A stretch of 64,000 nucleotides of DNA from Paenibacillus sp. YPG26 (GCF_023704175.1 NZ_CP084530.1:1944001-2008000), one strand, 5' to 3'. Positions 8,944-17,660 are shown, counted from the stretch's first letter. A program made the numbers and translations. Notes: generated by a model from the sequence alone, not told the origin.

Positions 8944-9341
8944 TGACGGAGACAACAAAAAAGCTGCTGTGGTTATCCGCAGGTCTGGCCCTATGGATTA
9001 CCGCATTGGTCTATGGCTGGGCAGGAGTTTCTCTTAGCAGCCAAGCTCTAGACCATGCTTCGGCGATTGCAGAATCGCAGAATCGTAGTATTACCAAGAG
9101 CTCAAATATGGATTCGGTTGAGACATATACCGGAGCACAGGTTCTTGTATTAATGCAAGACCGTCATAAAGAAAATCCTGATGTTAATGTTGAATTTGAA
9201 GGTCGGCTGTATCCTGTTCAAGCTGAAGCTGGAGGGGATTTTCCATCCAGCGAGATCAGCGTAACAAGCACATATAAAGTAGAGTATGGCAGGGATTCAA
9301 CAGGTAAGCTTGAGCAGATCAGTTTTACTAAATTAAATTAA
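8943..9341 (+). CDS. Small pilin-like protein, paralogue of its neighbour
   Basis: 132 aa; its ATG shares a base with the preceding stop (TAATG), so the two are translationally coupled. The N-terminal hydrophobic helix at about residues 5-28 is followed by a soluble domain with YTGAQVLVLM, matching ISGSQVVNAI of the preceding protein. The rest (VNVEFEGRLYPVQ and a STYKVEYG strand) suggests a small beta-rich head. Probably a minor pilin-like subunit. Homology to its neighbour is by eye over a short motif. Confidence 0.45.
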   Translation: MTETTKKLLWLSAGLALWITALVYGWAGVSLSSQALDHASAIAESQNRSITKSSNMDSVETYTGAQVLVLMQDRHKENPDVNVEFEGRLYPVQAEAGGDFPSSEISVTSTYKVEYGRDSTGKLEQISFTKLN

Positions 9342-9352
9342 GGGGCAAAGAT

Positions 9353-9904
9353 ATGATTAACTCTCTGTCCAAAGTACTTGCGGCCTTGCTTGCCGTACTG
9401 CTGCTCTATTTCGTACCTGCTGTGCAGCATGCCCAAACCCAGAAGGAGATAACCTATTTAACCGTCAATCACAGTTTGACTGAGTTTGTGGATTCTGTTA
9501 GAAATAAGGGCTACATTTCTCCGGTGATGTATGAAGACTTTCGGAAGGAGCTTGGAGCATCCGGCGGCCATTTCGAGGTTGAGCTTGAGCACCAGCATAA
9601 GAAGTACCATCCTGAGTATACAGATCCTTCGAATGCTTCAACATTTTTGAATGATTATAGTGTTCAGTATGAAGGCCACTATATGGATGAAATGGAGAGC
9701 AGCCTGTATACGGACACTTCACAGGATAAGGACAGCAGCAAGCGTAAGTATTATATGCAAATGGGTGACTACTTCATGGTAAGTATTCAGCGGAAGGACC
9801 AAAGTCAATGGAGCATCCTGACAAGTATACTGTATGGTTCAGAGCCGGAGATCGAAGATGGCCCGCTTCATTATGGAGGTATGGTCTTGAATGAAGATTA
9901 CTGA
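9353..9904 (+). CDS. Pilin-like or minor subunit with N-terminal anchor
   Basis: 183 aa. The N-terminal hydrophobic segment (LAALLAVLLLYFVPAVQHA) could be an anchor or a signal peptide. The extracytoplasmic part contains VDSVRNKGYISPVMYEDF, an arrangement seen in putative pseudopilins of Gram-positive Tad-like loci (from memory of the family, not searched). It overlaps the start of the next gene by 14 bases. I infer a minor subunit or surface component of the same machine; no enzyme motif is seen. Confidence 0.45.
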   Translation: MINSLSKVLAALLAVLLLYFVPAVQHAQTQKEITYLTVNHSLTEFVDSVRNKGYISPVMYEDFRKELGASGGHFEVELEHQHKKYHPEYTDPSNASTFLNDYSVQYEGHYMDEMESSLYTDTSQDKDSSKRKYYMQMGDYFMVSIQRKDQSQWSILTSILYGSEPEIEDGPLHYGGMVLNEDY

Positions 9905-10880
9905 TCTTGCGGTGTTGTTCATTCTAATAATGGGACCCTTCTTATGGATAACCTCAGTACACAGCCAGGATAGGATCGAAGCTCAGCGGCTAAGCAGCCG
10001 CTATACCGCTGCTCTAAGAGCAGCGGTACAGGATGGGGCAAGCCAGCTCGATGACAATGAGCTCCAGAGGTATGAGGCTGGGTACGCCTCGGACAAGCAT
10101 TTTCGCGCTAACCGGGATTTGGCGCTTAAGACCATGCTTCATACTCTATATCTCAATTTTGGAATAGGAGAAGATCCTGCAGCGCAGCGGACATTTATGC
10201 ACTATATTCCCTCTATAGTGGTTCTTGACTATGATGGTTATTACATCTATCAGTTCAGCGATTATACAGGAGCATTTCATGAGCCTCTTGCCGACTTTAA
10301 ATGGGGCGTGAAGAAGCCATATGCTTACGCGGACAAGCAGGGGAACGTAATCCATTTCACACTTGATCATTATGTTACAGTATACGATGCCGCATATGGC
10401 AAATGGTTGGATGGGCCGCTCGCAGAAATATCAGAGGTAAGCAGTGTCCCTTTGTTAGATCACGAAGATGTGTATGAAGCTAAAAGGCGGACTGTTATCG
10501 TTCAGAGTATTGAGGAAGACTTGGAGAAAACGATCAATAGACATAATATGTACACATCGAAATTGGGCATGGCTTATCAGTTCACATTGCCGGACATTTC
10601 AGGTGAGGATTGGAATAACACGCTTGATGATATCGGAATTATGCTCTTTCTACAGGGAATTCCCGTTGGGGATAAATACTATAACAATTATGCCTTGGGA
10701 GGCGCCAGGCTGGTGAAGCGGCCTGTCATTTACGGCGGAATCAACCAGGCTAATGGAATCAAATACTATTACAGGGACTCAACCGAATCCGGGTTTAAGC
10801 TTGAAGAGGTATTTACGAGTGAACGGGAAGCAGCGGCCAAGGGTTACTTTGAGTACAATGTCTTCAATAAGGAACCATGA
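9891..10880 (+). CDS. Membrane-anchored extracytoplasmic protein closing the Tad-like cluster
   Basis: 329 aa, ATG overlapping the upstream gene. A single N-terminal hydrophobic helix (about residues 4-22) is followed by a helical RIEAQRLSSRYTAALRAAVQ segment, similar in layout to TadE/TadG-type proteins, and a large tyrosine-rich soluble domain. I recognise no catalytic motif. As last gene of the run it may be a tip, adhesin-like or cell-wall-facing component. The end of the operon is not marked by a clear terminator; an AT-rich stretch follows before the ABC-F gene. Confidence 0.45.
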   Translation: MKITDLAVLFILIMGPFLWITSVHSQDRIEAQRLSSRYTAALRAAVQDGASQLDDNELQRYEAGYASDKHFRANRDLALKTMLHTLYLNFGIGEDPAAQRTFMHYIPSIVVLDYDGYYIYQFSDYTGAFHEPLADFKWGVKKPYAYADKQGNVIHFTLDHYVTVYDAAYGKWLDGPLAEISEVSSVPLLDHEDVYEAKRRTVIVQSIEEDLEKTINRHNMYTSKLGMAYQFTLPDISGEDWNNTLDDIGIMLFLQGIPVGDKYYNNYALGGARLVKRPVIYGGINQANGIKYYYRDSTESGFKLEEVFTSEREAAAKGYFEYNVFNKEP

Positions 10881-10965
10881 TATAACACTTTGCGGCATAA
10901 GTAATAATAAGTTAGTTGTTTATAAGATAAATTAAATTTTGTTTCAGTTATTTCGGGAATGCTCC

Positions 10966-10980
10966 CTCTTATGCTAAAAT
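10966..10980 (+). promoter_or_regulatory. Putative extended -10 promoter of the ABC-F gene
   Basis: TATGCTAAAAT at 10970-10980 is an extended -10 element (TGC then TAAAAT at 10975-10980). There is no convincing -35. It would give a 5' leader of about 60 bases. The intergenic stretch 10881-11048 is otherwise AT-rich without other clear elements. Confidence 0.35.
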
Positions 10981-11048
10981 AAATTCTTGAATGTCTATAA
11001 CGATTATTGAATTTATTAAATATATAAGATAGGGGTCTGTTCTTTTTT

Positions 11049-12596
11049 ATGAGTTTATTAACAGTTGAGAACGTATCGCATAATTTTGGAGACCGCACGT
11101 TATTTAAGAATGTCTCATTCCGCCTGCTTGCAGGCGAACGGGTAGGGTTGGTTGGCGCTAATGGCGTTGGGAAATCTACGCTTATGAATATCTTGACAGG
11201 CAAGCTGCTCAAGGACAGCGGGAAAGTAGAGTGGACTCCAAAGGTGCGTTACGGCTATCTGGACCAGCACTCTATTCTTACTCCGGGCAAGACGGTTCGT
11301 GATGTGTTGAAGGATGCCTTCCTTCCGCTGCTGGAACTTGAACAGGAAATGATAGAGATTACCAATAAGATGGGCGATGCCTCTCCAGAGGAGCTTGAAG
11401 AGCTGCTTATTCAAATGGGCGACATTCAGGAGCAGCTGGACCTTGGAGACTTCTACCTGATTGATGTCAAAGTCGAAGAAATGGCTAATGGACTTGGGCT
11501 ATCCGCGATTGGTCTTGACCGTGATGTCTCTGCTCTTAGTGGTGGACAGCGTACGAAGGTGCTTCTAGCTAAGCTGCTTCTTGAGAAGCCGAATGTGCTG
11601 CTCCTCGATGAGCCTACGAACTATCTGGATGTGGAGCACATTCAGTGGCTAACCAATTACTTGCAGAACTATCCTTATGCATTCATGCTGATCTCCCACG
11701 ATACAGAATTTATGAATAAGGTTGTCAATGTGGTGTATCATCTTGAGTTCGCCAAGTTGACCAGATACACGGCTAACTATGAGAAGTTCCTGGATATGGC
11801 GGATATCAACAAGAATCAGCATATTGAGGCCTATGAGAAGCAGCAAGAATTTATCAAGAAGCAAGAGGATTTCATACAGAGAAACAAAGCTCGTTACTCA
11901 ACTTCTGGCCGTGCCAAGAGCCGTGAGAAGCAGCTTGAACGTATTGAGCGTATTGACCGTCCGGAGGAGGCTGCCAAGCCTACATTCGGATTTAAGGAAG
12001 CGCGGGCCAGCGGAAAGACGGTATTTGAGGGAATTGATTTTGAGATCGGTTATACTCACGCATTGCTGCCCAAAATGTCCATGATCATTGAACGCGGGGA
12101 CAAGATTGCTATTGTTGGGTGTAACGGTGTCGGTAAGTCTACGCTGCTTAAGACAATTCTAGGCAAAATTCGTCCAATTAGCGGGAAAACGTACCAAGGT
12201 GATTTCTTGTTCCCGGCTTATTTCGAGCAAGAGGTTCGCGCAGAGAATATCACACCGATTGATGATGTATGGAATGAATTCTCTCATCTGAATCAGCATG
12301 AGGTACGTGCTCATTTAGCGCGCTGCGGCTTGAAGAATGAACATATCACCCGTCCTCTTAAGGCGCTGAGCGGGGGAGAACAAGCTAAGGTACGTCTGTG
12401 CAAGCTGATGATGCGCGAGACGAATTATATTCTGTTCGACGAGCCTACGAACCACTTGGATGTGGTTGCGAAGGAAGAATTGAAACGTGCCCTTAAGGAA
12501 TTCAAAGGGACTGTTATTCTTGTATCACACGAACCTGATTTCTATGAAGACTGGGTTACCAAGACTTGGGATGTAGAAGCCTGGTCAACAAAATAG
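11049..12596 (+). CDS. ABC-F family ATPase (ribosome-associated)
   Basis: 515 aa with two complete ABC domains and no membrane segments. Walker A GANGVGKST and GCNGVGKST, signature motifs LSGGQRTK and LSGGEQAK, and Walker B LLLDEPTNYLD and ILFDEPTNHLD are all intact. A charged linker (residues about 240-320, EKQQEFIKKQEDFIQRNKARYS) separates them. ABC-F proteins act on ribosomes, for example resolving stalled translation or protecting against antibiotics. The length and short linker fit the YkpA/YbiT-like housekeeping branch better than resistance types, but I cannot place it precisely. It is monocistronic with a terminator behind it. Codon use looks like that of a well-expressed gene. Confidence 0.9.
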   Translation: MSLLTVENVSHNFGDRTLFKNVSFRLLAGERVGLVGANGVGKSTLMNILTGKLLKDSGKVEWTPKVRYGYLDQHSILTPGKTVRDVLKDAFLPLLELEQEMIEITNKMGDASPEELEELLIQMGDIQEQLDLGDFYLIDVKVEEMANGLGLSAIGLDRDVSALSGGQRTKVLLAKLLLEKPNVLLLDEPTNYLDVEHIQWLTNYLQNYPYAFMLISHDTEFMNKVVNVVYHLEFAKLTRYTANYEKFLDMADINKNQHIEAYEKQQEFIKKQEDFIQRNKARYSTSGRAKSREKQLERIERIDRPEEAAKPTFGFKEARASGKTVFEGIDFEIGYTHALLPKMSMIIERGDKIAIVGCNGVGKSTLLKTILGKIRPISGKTYQGDFLFPAYFEQEVRAENITPIDDVWNEFSHLNQHEVRAHLARCGLKNEHITRPLKALSGGEQAKVRLCKLMMRETNYILFDEPTNHLDVVAKEELKRALKEFKGTVILVSHEPDFYEDWVTKTWDVEAWSTK

Positions 12597-12632
12597 ACAT
12601 AGCTCCATAGCTCATCATTTCTTTAACCACAT

Positions 12633-12685
12633 GAACCCTTAGATCACTCCTTAATGGAATAGTGATCTGAGGGTTCTCTATATTT
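12633..12685 (+). terminator. Intrinsic terminator after the ABC-F gene
   Basis: GAACCCTTAGATCACT (12633-12648) pairs with AGTGATCTGAGGGTTC (12661-12676), a 16-bp stem with one G-U pair and a 12-base loop, followed by a T-rich tail (tctatattt). Confidence 0.75.
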
Positions 12686-12721
12686 CCAAAACATGTTACA
12701 ATGGCACTAACCTGAATAGTT

Positions 12722-12826
12722 ACACACTAGGGGGGCCGATTCTGGCTGAGATGGAAGTTCACACTTCCGGACCCTTTGCACCTGATCTGGGTTATACCAG
12801 CGTAGGGAAGTGGTACTCGTGAATGT
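12722..12826 (+). ncRNA. TPP riboswitch (THI-box)
   Basis: The block contains the hallmark elements in order: ACTAGGGGGG, GGCTGAGATGGAAG, ACCCTTTGCACCTGATCTGG, GTTATACCAGCGTAGGGAAG and a closing TGG. A probable -10 TACAAT lies just upstream at 12699-12704. It binds thiamine pyrophosphate and should shut off the operon starting with tenI. It lies in the 397-base gene-free stretch between the ABC-F gene and tenI. The expression platform is probably the hairpin at 12916-12942. The bases between the two (12827-12915) would hold the anti-terminator, which I did not fold in detail. Confidence 0.95.
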
Positions 12827-12915
12827 CACACCATAATTTAAGCTATGGGAAGAAAGGAATTAACCATGCTGTAATATGGCCGTGATCAGAGCTTTCGCTT
12901 TGATATGAACGTGTT

Positions 12916-12942
12916 GCCGCTCTCTATGAGAGCGGCTTTTTT
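12916..12942 (+). terminator. Riboswitch-controlled terminator of the thiamine operon
   Basis: GCCGCTCTC (12916-12924), loop TAT, GAGAGCGGC (12928-12936), then six T residues. A perfect 9-bp stem lies between the TPP aptamer and tenI. This is the expected expression platform: TPP binding should favour this hairpin and stop transcription. Confidence 0.85.
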
Positions 12943-12993
12943 GCATGTGCGTATACCACTTTACTCATACGTCTGAAAGGGAGTTGGAGATTA

Positions 12994-13680
12994 ATGAGCT
13001 CTTCTCATGAACTGCACGTTATTTCAAATGGAGAGCAGGACCCTTCTAAGCTGGTATCGGTTGTAGATGCCATTCACCCTCACATCCATGCTTTTCATCT
13101 AAGAGAACGGCGCTGGAGCGCGAGAAAGATATCTTCTGCGGTCGAGCAGCTTCTGGAACTAGGAGTCCCTGCCCACAAATTGTATATCAACGACAGGCTG
13201 GATATTGCGATGTCCTACACTCTGGGAGGTGTGCAGCTGGGAGCAGAAAGTCTTAATCCGTTATTGGCAAGAGCTGTCAGTGCAGGTAAGCTCCGAATTG
13301 GCCGTTCGGTTCATACTATCGAGGAGTCTTCGGCTGCTTATGGGCACAAGGCGGATTACATTCTGTATGGCCACGTATACCCAACAAGCTCGAAAGATGG
13401 GCTGCCAGGGCGCGGAATCTCCGCTCTTGCCGAAGTCTGCAGTAAATCCAGAATTCCAGTCATTGCTATAGGGGGCATTACACCCAATTGTGTGAAAGAG
13501 ATCGTGCAGGCTGGTGCATCAGGGATTGCGATCATGTCAGGAATTATGAATGCGGCAGATCCGGCATCGGCCGCGAAAGCCTACCGGTGCGCGCTGGATC
13601 AGGCTGCGGCAGCCATGTTTAATGGAACAGCAGCCTTAATCATGAAGGAGAGTGAACCCTCTTGGGCGGACGGAAAATAA
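12994..13680 (+). CDS. tenI: TenI-like thiazole tautomerase
   Basis: 228 aa TIM-barrel protein of the ThiE/TenI family. HAFHLRERRW sits where ThiE has the QLR(E)K loop; YINDRLDIA, GVQLG, IGRSVHT, YILYGHVYPTSSK and VIAIGGI follow the family order. In Bacillus, TenI aromatises the thiazole carboxylate made by ThiG rather than condensing HMP-PP with thiazole. Here the same gene order (tenI-thiO-thiS-thiG-thiF) supports TenI over ThiE. First gene after the TPP riboswitch; it overlaps the start of thiO by 19 bases. A residual thiamine phosphate synthase function cannot be excluded. Confidence 0.85.
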   Translation: MSSSHELHVISNGEQDPSKLVSVVDAIHPHIHAFHLRERRWSARKISSAVEQLLELGVPAHKLYINDRLDIAMSYTLGGVQLGAESLNPLLARAVSAGKLRIGRSVHTIEESSAAYGHKADYILYGHVYPTSSKDGLPGRGISALAEVCSKSRIPVIAIGGITPNCVKEIVQAGASGIAIMSGIMNAADPASAAKAYRCALDQAAAAMFNGTAALIMKESEPSWADGK

Positions 13681-14789
13681 TTATTATTGGCGGAGGAATT
13701 ATAGGAAGTTCCCTTGGTTATGAGTTGGTGAAGCGAGGTGAGAGTGTAACGATTGTGGAACAGACGGACCTGGCTTCTGGTGCTTCTGGCGCTGCTGCAG
13801 GCATGCTGGCTGCGGATTGTGAGCACTTCGAGCATTCAGAGCTTCAGAACCTGGCCAGATTAAGCAGGGATCTTATCCCGGCCTTGGTGCATGAAGTGAA
13901 GGAGATAAGTGGGATTGACGCAGGACTGAATCAACAAGGGTTCCTGACCCCAGCCAGAGACAATCTGGAAGCTGAAGAACTTCAGGCCAGAATAATTGCT
14001 GAAGCAACAGGACAATGGTGGGTGCCGGAGCAGCTGGCAGCAGCGGAGCCTGCACTCGCTAAGGGATTAAGCGGAGCCATTTACAGGTCAGAAGAGATAC
14101 AAGTTATGCCCTCCAAGCTTACTGAAGCATTGGCATTCAGTGCGCAAGCCACAGGTGCAGTATTGCTTCGTCAGACTGAGGTTACCCGCATACAAGTGCA
14201 TAATAAGCGGGTTGAAGGAGTCCAGACTTCTAGAGGATTCCTGCCTTGTGATCAAGTAGTGCTGGCCGGGGGATGGGGAACAGAGCAGCTCTTGCAGCCG
14301 CTGGGCTTGTCCTTTCCTCTTGAGCCGGTAAAAGGGGAGATTGTCGAAGTACAAAGCAGCGTCCCTCTATTACAGGCTACGTTGTATGCGAAATCTATCT
14401 ATATTGTGCCCAAACCAGGCAACAAGCTGTGGATAGGGGCAACAAGCATTCCGGGTGACAGCTCACAGGGGGTATTCGCTGATAGCATTGTCAGATTGAT
14501 AAGTGAAGCGGCCAAGTGGATCCCAGACCTGAGACATGCCCAGTTCGAACGAGCCTGGGCGGGCCATCGTCCCAAGTCACCAGACGGACTGCCGTATATA
14601 GGGGGATTCCAAGAGCTGCAAGGACTTTATGCCGCTGCTGGCCATTATCGTAACGGAATTCTTCTGAGTGCCATAACAGCGACAATGCTGGCTAACGAGA
14701 TGGAAGGCAAGGATACACCTGGGATTAACCTGGACGCATTTAGACCTGACCGGTTCCAGCGCCAGCTTGAAGGAGGCGTGCTGCGATGA
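13662..14789 (+). CDS. thiO: Glycine oxidase ThiO
   Basis: 375 aa FAD-dependent amine oxidase. The N-terminal dinucleotide-binding motif IIIIGGGIIGSSLGYELVKRG and a matching C-terminal RPKSPDGLPYIGG region are typical of the DAO/ThiO family. It oxidises glycine to the imine that ThiG uses to build the thiazole ring. The start is a TTG at 13662, nine bases after GAAGGAGAG and inside tenI, indicating translational coupling. The gene is followed by thiS with an ATGA overlap. Confidence 0.92.
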   Translation: MGGRKIIIIGGGIIGSSLGYELVKRGESVTIVEQTDLASGASGAAAGMLAADCEHFEHSELQNLARLSRDLIPALVHEVKEISGIDAGLNQQGFLTPARDNLEAEELQARIIAEATGQWWVPEQLAAAEPALAKGLSGAIYRSEEIQVMPSKLTEALAFSAQATGAVLLRQTEVTRIQVHNKRVEGVQTSRGFLPCDQVVLAGGWGTEQLLQPLGLSFPLEPVKGEIVEVQSSVPLLQATLYAKSIYIVPKPGNKLWIGATSIPGDSSQGVFADSIVRLISEAAKWIPDLRHAQFERAWAGHRPKSPDGLPYIGGFQELQGLYAAAGHYRNGILLSAITATMLANEMEGKDTPGINLDAFRPDRFQRQLEGGVLR

Positions 14790-14992
14790 AGCTGCGTATT
14801 AATGGTCAATACATGGACTTGAACGAAGGCACAATTCATACGGTTGAAGATCTGCTGGATCACTTGAATTTGGGCGTCAAGACAGTGGTTGTCGAGAGAA
14901 ATCAGGAGATATTGAATAAGGAACAGCATTCGGTTACCTCGGTTGAAGATGGCGACACAATAGAGATTGTACATTTTGTAGGGGGCGGTTAA
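14786..14992 (+). CDS. thiS: Sulfur carrier protein ThiS
   Basis: 68 aa ubiquitin-like protein ending in VGGG, preserving the C-terminal Gly-Gly that ThiF adenylates and that carries the thiocarboxylate to ThiG. Start overlaps thiO (ATGA). Length is normal for ThiS. Confidence 0.92.
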   Translation: MKLRINGQYMDLNEGTIHTVEDLLDHLNLGVKTVVVERNQEILNKEQHSVTSVEDGDTIEIVHFVGGG

Positions 14993-14996
14993 GATC

Positions 14997-15764
14997 ATGT
15001 TAACAATAGGACCACATCAATTTCAGTCACGGTTATTGCTAGGAACAGGCAAGTTCTCTGACCTGGAGCTACAGAGTCAGGCGGTTGAAGTGTCTGAGAC
15101 CCAGATCCTTACTTTCGCTGTTCGCAGATTAAATTTGTCGAATCCGAACCAGGAGAATTTCCTTGAGCGGCTTGATCTGAAGAGATACACATTACTTCCT
15201 AATACCGCGGGAGCCGTTACTGCCGAGGAAGCCGTCCGTATAGCCAGACTAGCGAAAGCCTCGGGACTTTGTGATATGATCAAAGTAGAGGTGATCGGCG
15301 ATCCTCACACGCTTCTTCCCGATCCGCTTGAGACCTGGCGGGCTTGCGAAGTTCTGCTTGAGGAAGGATTCATTGTTCTTCCTTATATCTCCGATGATGT
15401 CGTACTAGCGAAGAGGCTTCAGAAGCTGGGCGTACATGCGGTCATGCCAGCAGCTTCTCCTATAGGCACAGGACGCGGAATCATTAATCCTTTTAACTTG
15501 GAACTAATTATTGAACAGGCCGAGGTTCCAGTAATTGTGGACGCGGGTATTGGCTCTCCTAAGGATGCGGCTTACGCCATGGAGCTGGGGGCTGATGGGG
15601 TACTTCTGAATTCAGCCGTCTCGGGAGCCAAGGATCCTGTGAGAATGGCTGAAGCTATGAAGCTTGCTGTTCAGGCGGGACGCCTGGGTTATGAAGCGGG
15701 GAGGATACCGGTCAAACGTTATGCTGCGGCGAGCAGTCCGCAGGAAGGGATGATCACGAAATGA
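14997..15764 (+). CDS. thiG: Thiazole synthase ThiG
   Basis: 255 aa. Family features are the opening [14 protein letters not shown], the Schiff-base lysine in MIKVEVIGD, the IGTGRGI phosphate loop and a C-terminal [20 protein letters not shown] barrel segment. It combines 1-deoxyxylulose 5-phosphate, the glycine imine from ThiO and sulfur from ThiS into the thiazole. The start lies four bases after the thiS stop; the stop overlaps thiF. Confidence 0.95.
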   Translation: MLTIGPHQFQSRLLLGTGKFSDLELQSQAVEVSETQILTFAVRRLNLSNPNQENFLERLDLKRYTLLPNTAGAVTAEEAVRIARLAKASGLCDMIKVEVIGDPHTLLPDPLETWRACEVLLEEGFIVLPYISDDVVLAKRLQKLGVHAVMPAASPIGTGRGIINPFNLELIIEQAEVPVIVDAGIGSPKDAAYAMELGADGVLLNSAVSGAKDPVRMAEAMKLAVQAGRLGYEAGRIPVKRYAAASSPQEGMITK

Positions 15765-16852
15765 CTAATGGAAGACCCGGTGCTTCCAAGCAACATGAAC
15801 AAGAAGTCAAGAAGCATCCAAGTCAAGGTCAAGGAGACCGGTATTCCAGACAGGAGCGGTTCACGCCTATTGGGCAGGAGGGTCAGGAGAAGCTGGGAAG
15901 CAGCAGTATTCTGATCATAGGAGCAGGTGCGCTGGGAACAGGCATAGCAGAGACGATGGTCCGGGCCGGCGTGGGACATGTCCGTATTGTGGACCGGGAT
16001 TATGTGGAATGGAGCAATCTGCAGCGGCAGCAGCTTTTCTCAGAATCAGATGCGCACAACCGGCTTCCCAAAGCCATTGCCGCCTACAGAAGGCTTAGCG
16101 AGATTAACTCTGGTGTTAAGATTGAGGCTCATGTCATGGATGTTACCCTGCAGGAAATTGAAGAGCTGCTTCCCGGGATACAGCTTATCCTTGATGCTAC
16201 CGATAACTTCGACACACGGCTGTTAATCAATGATATCGCCCAAAAGCATGATATACCTTGGATTTATGGCGGATGTGTTGGCAGTTACGGAATTACATAT
16301 ACCATTCTCCCTGGTGAGACACCTTGTCTGAATTGTCTGCTGGGGTCCATACCTCTTGGCGGAGATACTTGTGATACAGCAGGCATTATTCCTCCGGCTG
16401 TACAGACCGTGGTAGCGCATCAGTCGACAGAAGCAATAAAGCTGCTGACAGGAAATAAGGAGGCTCTCCGGGGAACCCTGCTCTCATTCGATTTGTGGCG
16501 TAACGAGCAAGCATCTATCAAGGTCGGGGGCGCGATCAAGCACGACTGTCTGTCCTGCGGGCCACACCGGACTTACCCATTCCTTTCGGCAGCCAATCTG
16601 CAAAAGACCGAAGTACTGTGCGGCCGGGATACTGTTCAGATTCGTCCTGCTGTCCGTAGAGAAGTCAATCTTGCCCAGATTGCTGAAACGTTCATACAAC
16701 TTGATGAAGGACCGGTTGAGCGAAATCCTTTTCTGGTATCCCTCACGCTCCAAGATAAAAGGCTGGTCCTCTTCAAAGATGGTCGTGCCATGATTCATGG
16801 TACCAAGGATATTGCCGAAGCCAAACGGCTGTATCATCGTTATTTTGGCTAA
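15761..16852 (+). CDS. thiF: ThiS adenylyltransferase ThiF
   Basis: 363 aa E1-like enzyme of the ThiF/MoeB/HesA family. [19 protein letters not shown] is the nucleotide-binding loop; the YSRQERF lead-in and DATDNFDTR match the family. A zinc-binding CLNCL and a later CLSCG pair form the tetracysteine site. It activates ThiS at its C-terminus. The N-terminal 28 residues are a charged, low-complexity extension, and about 100 residues follow the core, possibly a small substrate-binding tail. Last gene of the thiamine operon; thiD and tenA are not in this window. Confidence 0.92.
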   Translation: MTNGRPGASKQHEQEVKKHPSQGQGDRYSRQERFTPIGQEGQEKLGSSSILIIGAGALGTGIAETMVRAGVGHVRIVDRDYVEWSNLQRQQLFSESDAHNRLPKAIAAYRRLSEINSGVKIEAHVMDVTLQEIEELLPGIQLILDATDNFDTRLLINDIAQKHDIPWIYGGCVGSYGITYTILPGETPCLNCLLGSIPLGGDTCDTAGIIPPAVQTVVAHQSTEAIKLLTGNKEALRGTLLSFDLWRNEQASIKVGGAIKHDCLSCGPHRTYPFLSAANLQKTEVLCGRDTVQIRPAVRREVNLAQIAETFIQLDEGPVERNPFLVSLTLQDKRLVLFKDGRAMIHGTKDIAEAKRLYHRYFG

Positions 16853-16882
16853 CGCAAGCTGCGATTAATCATTTAGAAGTTT

Positions 16883-16917
16883 ATCCATACTGCCCTATGG
16901 CAGTATGGATTTTTTTT
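16883..16917 (+). terminator. Intrinsic terminator of the thiamine operon
   Basis: ATCCATACTGCC (16883-16894), loop CTAT, GGCAGTATGGAT (16899-16910), then seven T residues. A perfect 12-bp stem. The ATG at 16905 of the following ORF lies inside its right arm, which casts doubt on that start. Confidence 0.92.
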
Positions 16918-17660
16918 ATTGTGAGACAATAAGCGATACACCTGAGTGGATCGGAAGGAGGTCGGAGCCTGTTCTTAACAGAACGATTTGGATTGTGGGT
17001 GAATGGAAGGGTACAGATGAAGTATGGACGAAGCTGCTTACCCGGGAAGGACATAATATAGACAAGAAGGACACTTCGGTGGCGGCCCAACAGCTTGCAG
17101 AACAAGAGGTTCCGTTCCTTCTCATCATCAGCACTTTATTGGTGAACGTGGAACTTCATGACATCCTGATATTACTGAGAGACGGTACCGCAGCCATGAA
17201 ATGTCCCGTTATGGTATTCACCTCTCATCCATCAACCTCAGAGCTTGTTCAAGTCTTTCAGGAAGGTGCCCATGAATACCTGGATTGGCTAACGCCACCC
17301 GAAGAGATTGTGGCCCGGGTCAAGAAGCTGCTCGATTTGTTCTATGGAACTAGAGCGGGAGCCGAGACTATGCTTACATTTGCAGATGTGCAAGTGCAGA
17401 TAAAGAGCCGGAAGGTATACCGGGGAGATCAATTAATAAAGCTGACGCCGAAGGAGTATGATCTACTCTGCTTCATGCTGCGCCGGGTGAATCATGTGTG
17501 CAGCCGTGAGGAACTGCTTCAGGAAGTATGGGGTTATGATTTTCGGATCGATACGAATGTGGTGGATGTCTATATCCGTCATCTGAGGAGCAAGCTGGAC
17601 CGCGGTCATTCCCGGAAAATCATTCATACCGTCAGAGGCACGGGCTATATGATCAATTAA
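16905..17660 (+). CDS. OmpR-like orphan response regulator with degenerate receiver
   Basis: Up to 251 aa. The C-terminal third (about residues 150-250) is a clear OmpR/PhoB winged helix: LTPKEYDLLCFML, SREELLQEVWGYD, VVDVYIRHLRSKL and a terminal VRGTGYMI. The N-terminal part has receiver-like layout, but the phospho-acceptor strand reads FLLIISTLLVNVELHD with no Asp at the expected place, and DWLTPPEE replaces the usual Lys-Pro. It probably does not respond to a kinase; none is adjacent. Start uncertain: the only upstream ATG, at 16905, is in the terminator stem, while a strong AAGGAGG at 16955-16961 has no canonical in-frame start at correct distance. Convergent with the NlpC/P60 gene. Confidence 0.8.
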   Translation: MDFFYCETISDTPEWIGRRSEPVLNRTIWIVGEWKGTDEVWTKLLTREGHNIDKKDTSVAAQQLAEQEVPFLLIISTLLVNVELHDILILLRDGTAAMKCPVMVFTSHPSTSELVQVFQEGAHEYLDWLTPPEEIVARVKKLLDLFYGTRAGAETMLTFADVQVQIKSRKVYRGDQLIKLTPKEYDLLCFMLRRVNHVCSREELLQEVWGYDFRIDTNVVDVYIRHLRSKLDRGHSRKIIHTVRGTGYMIN

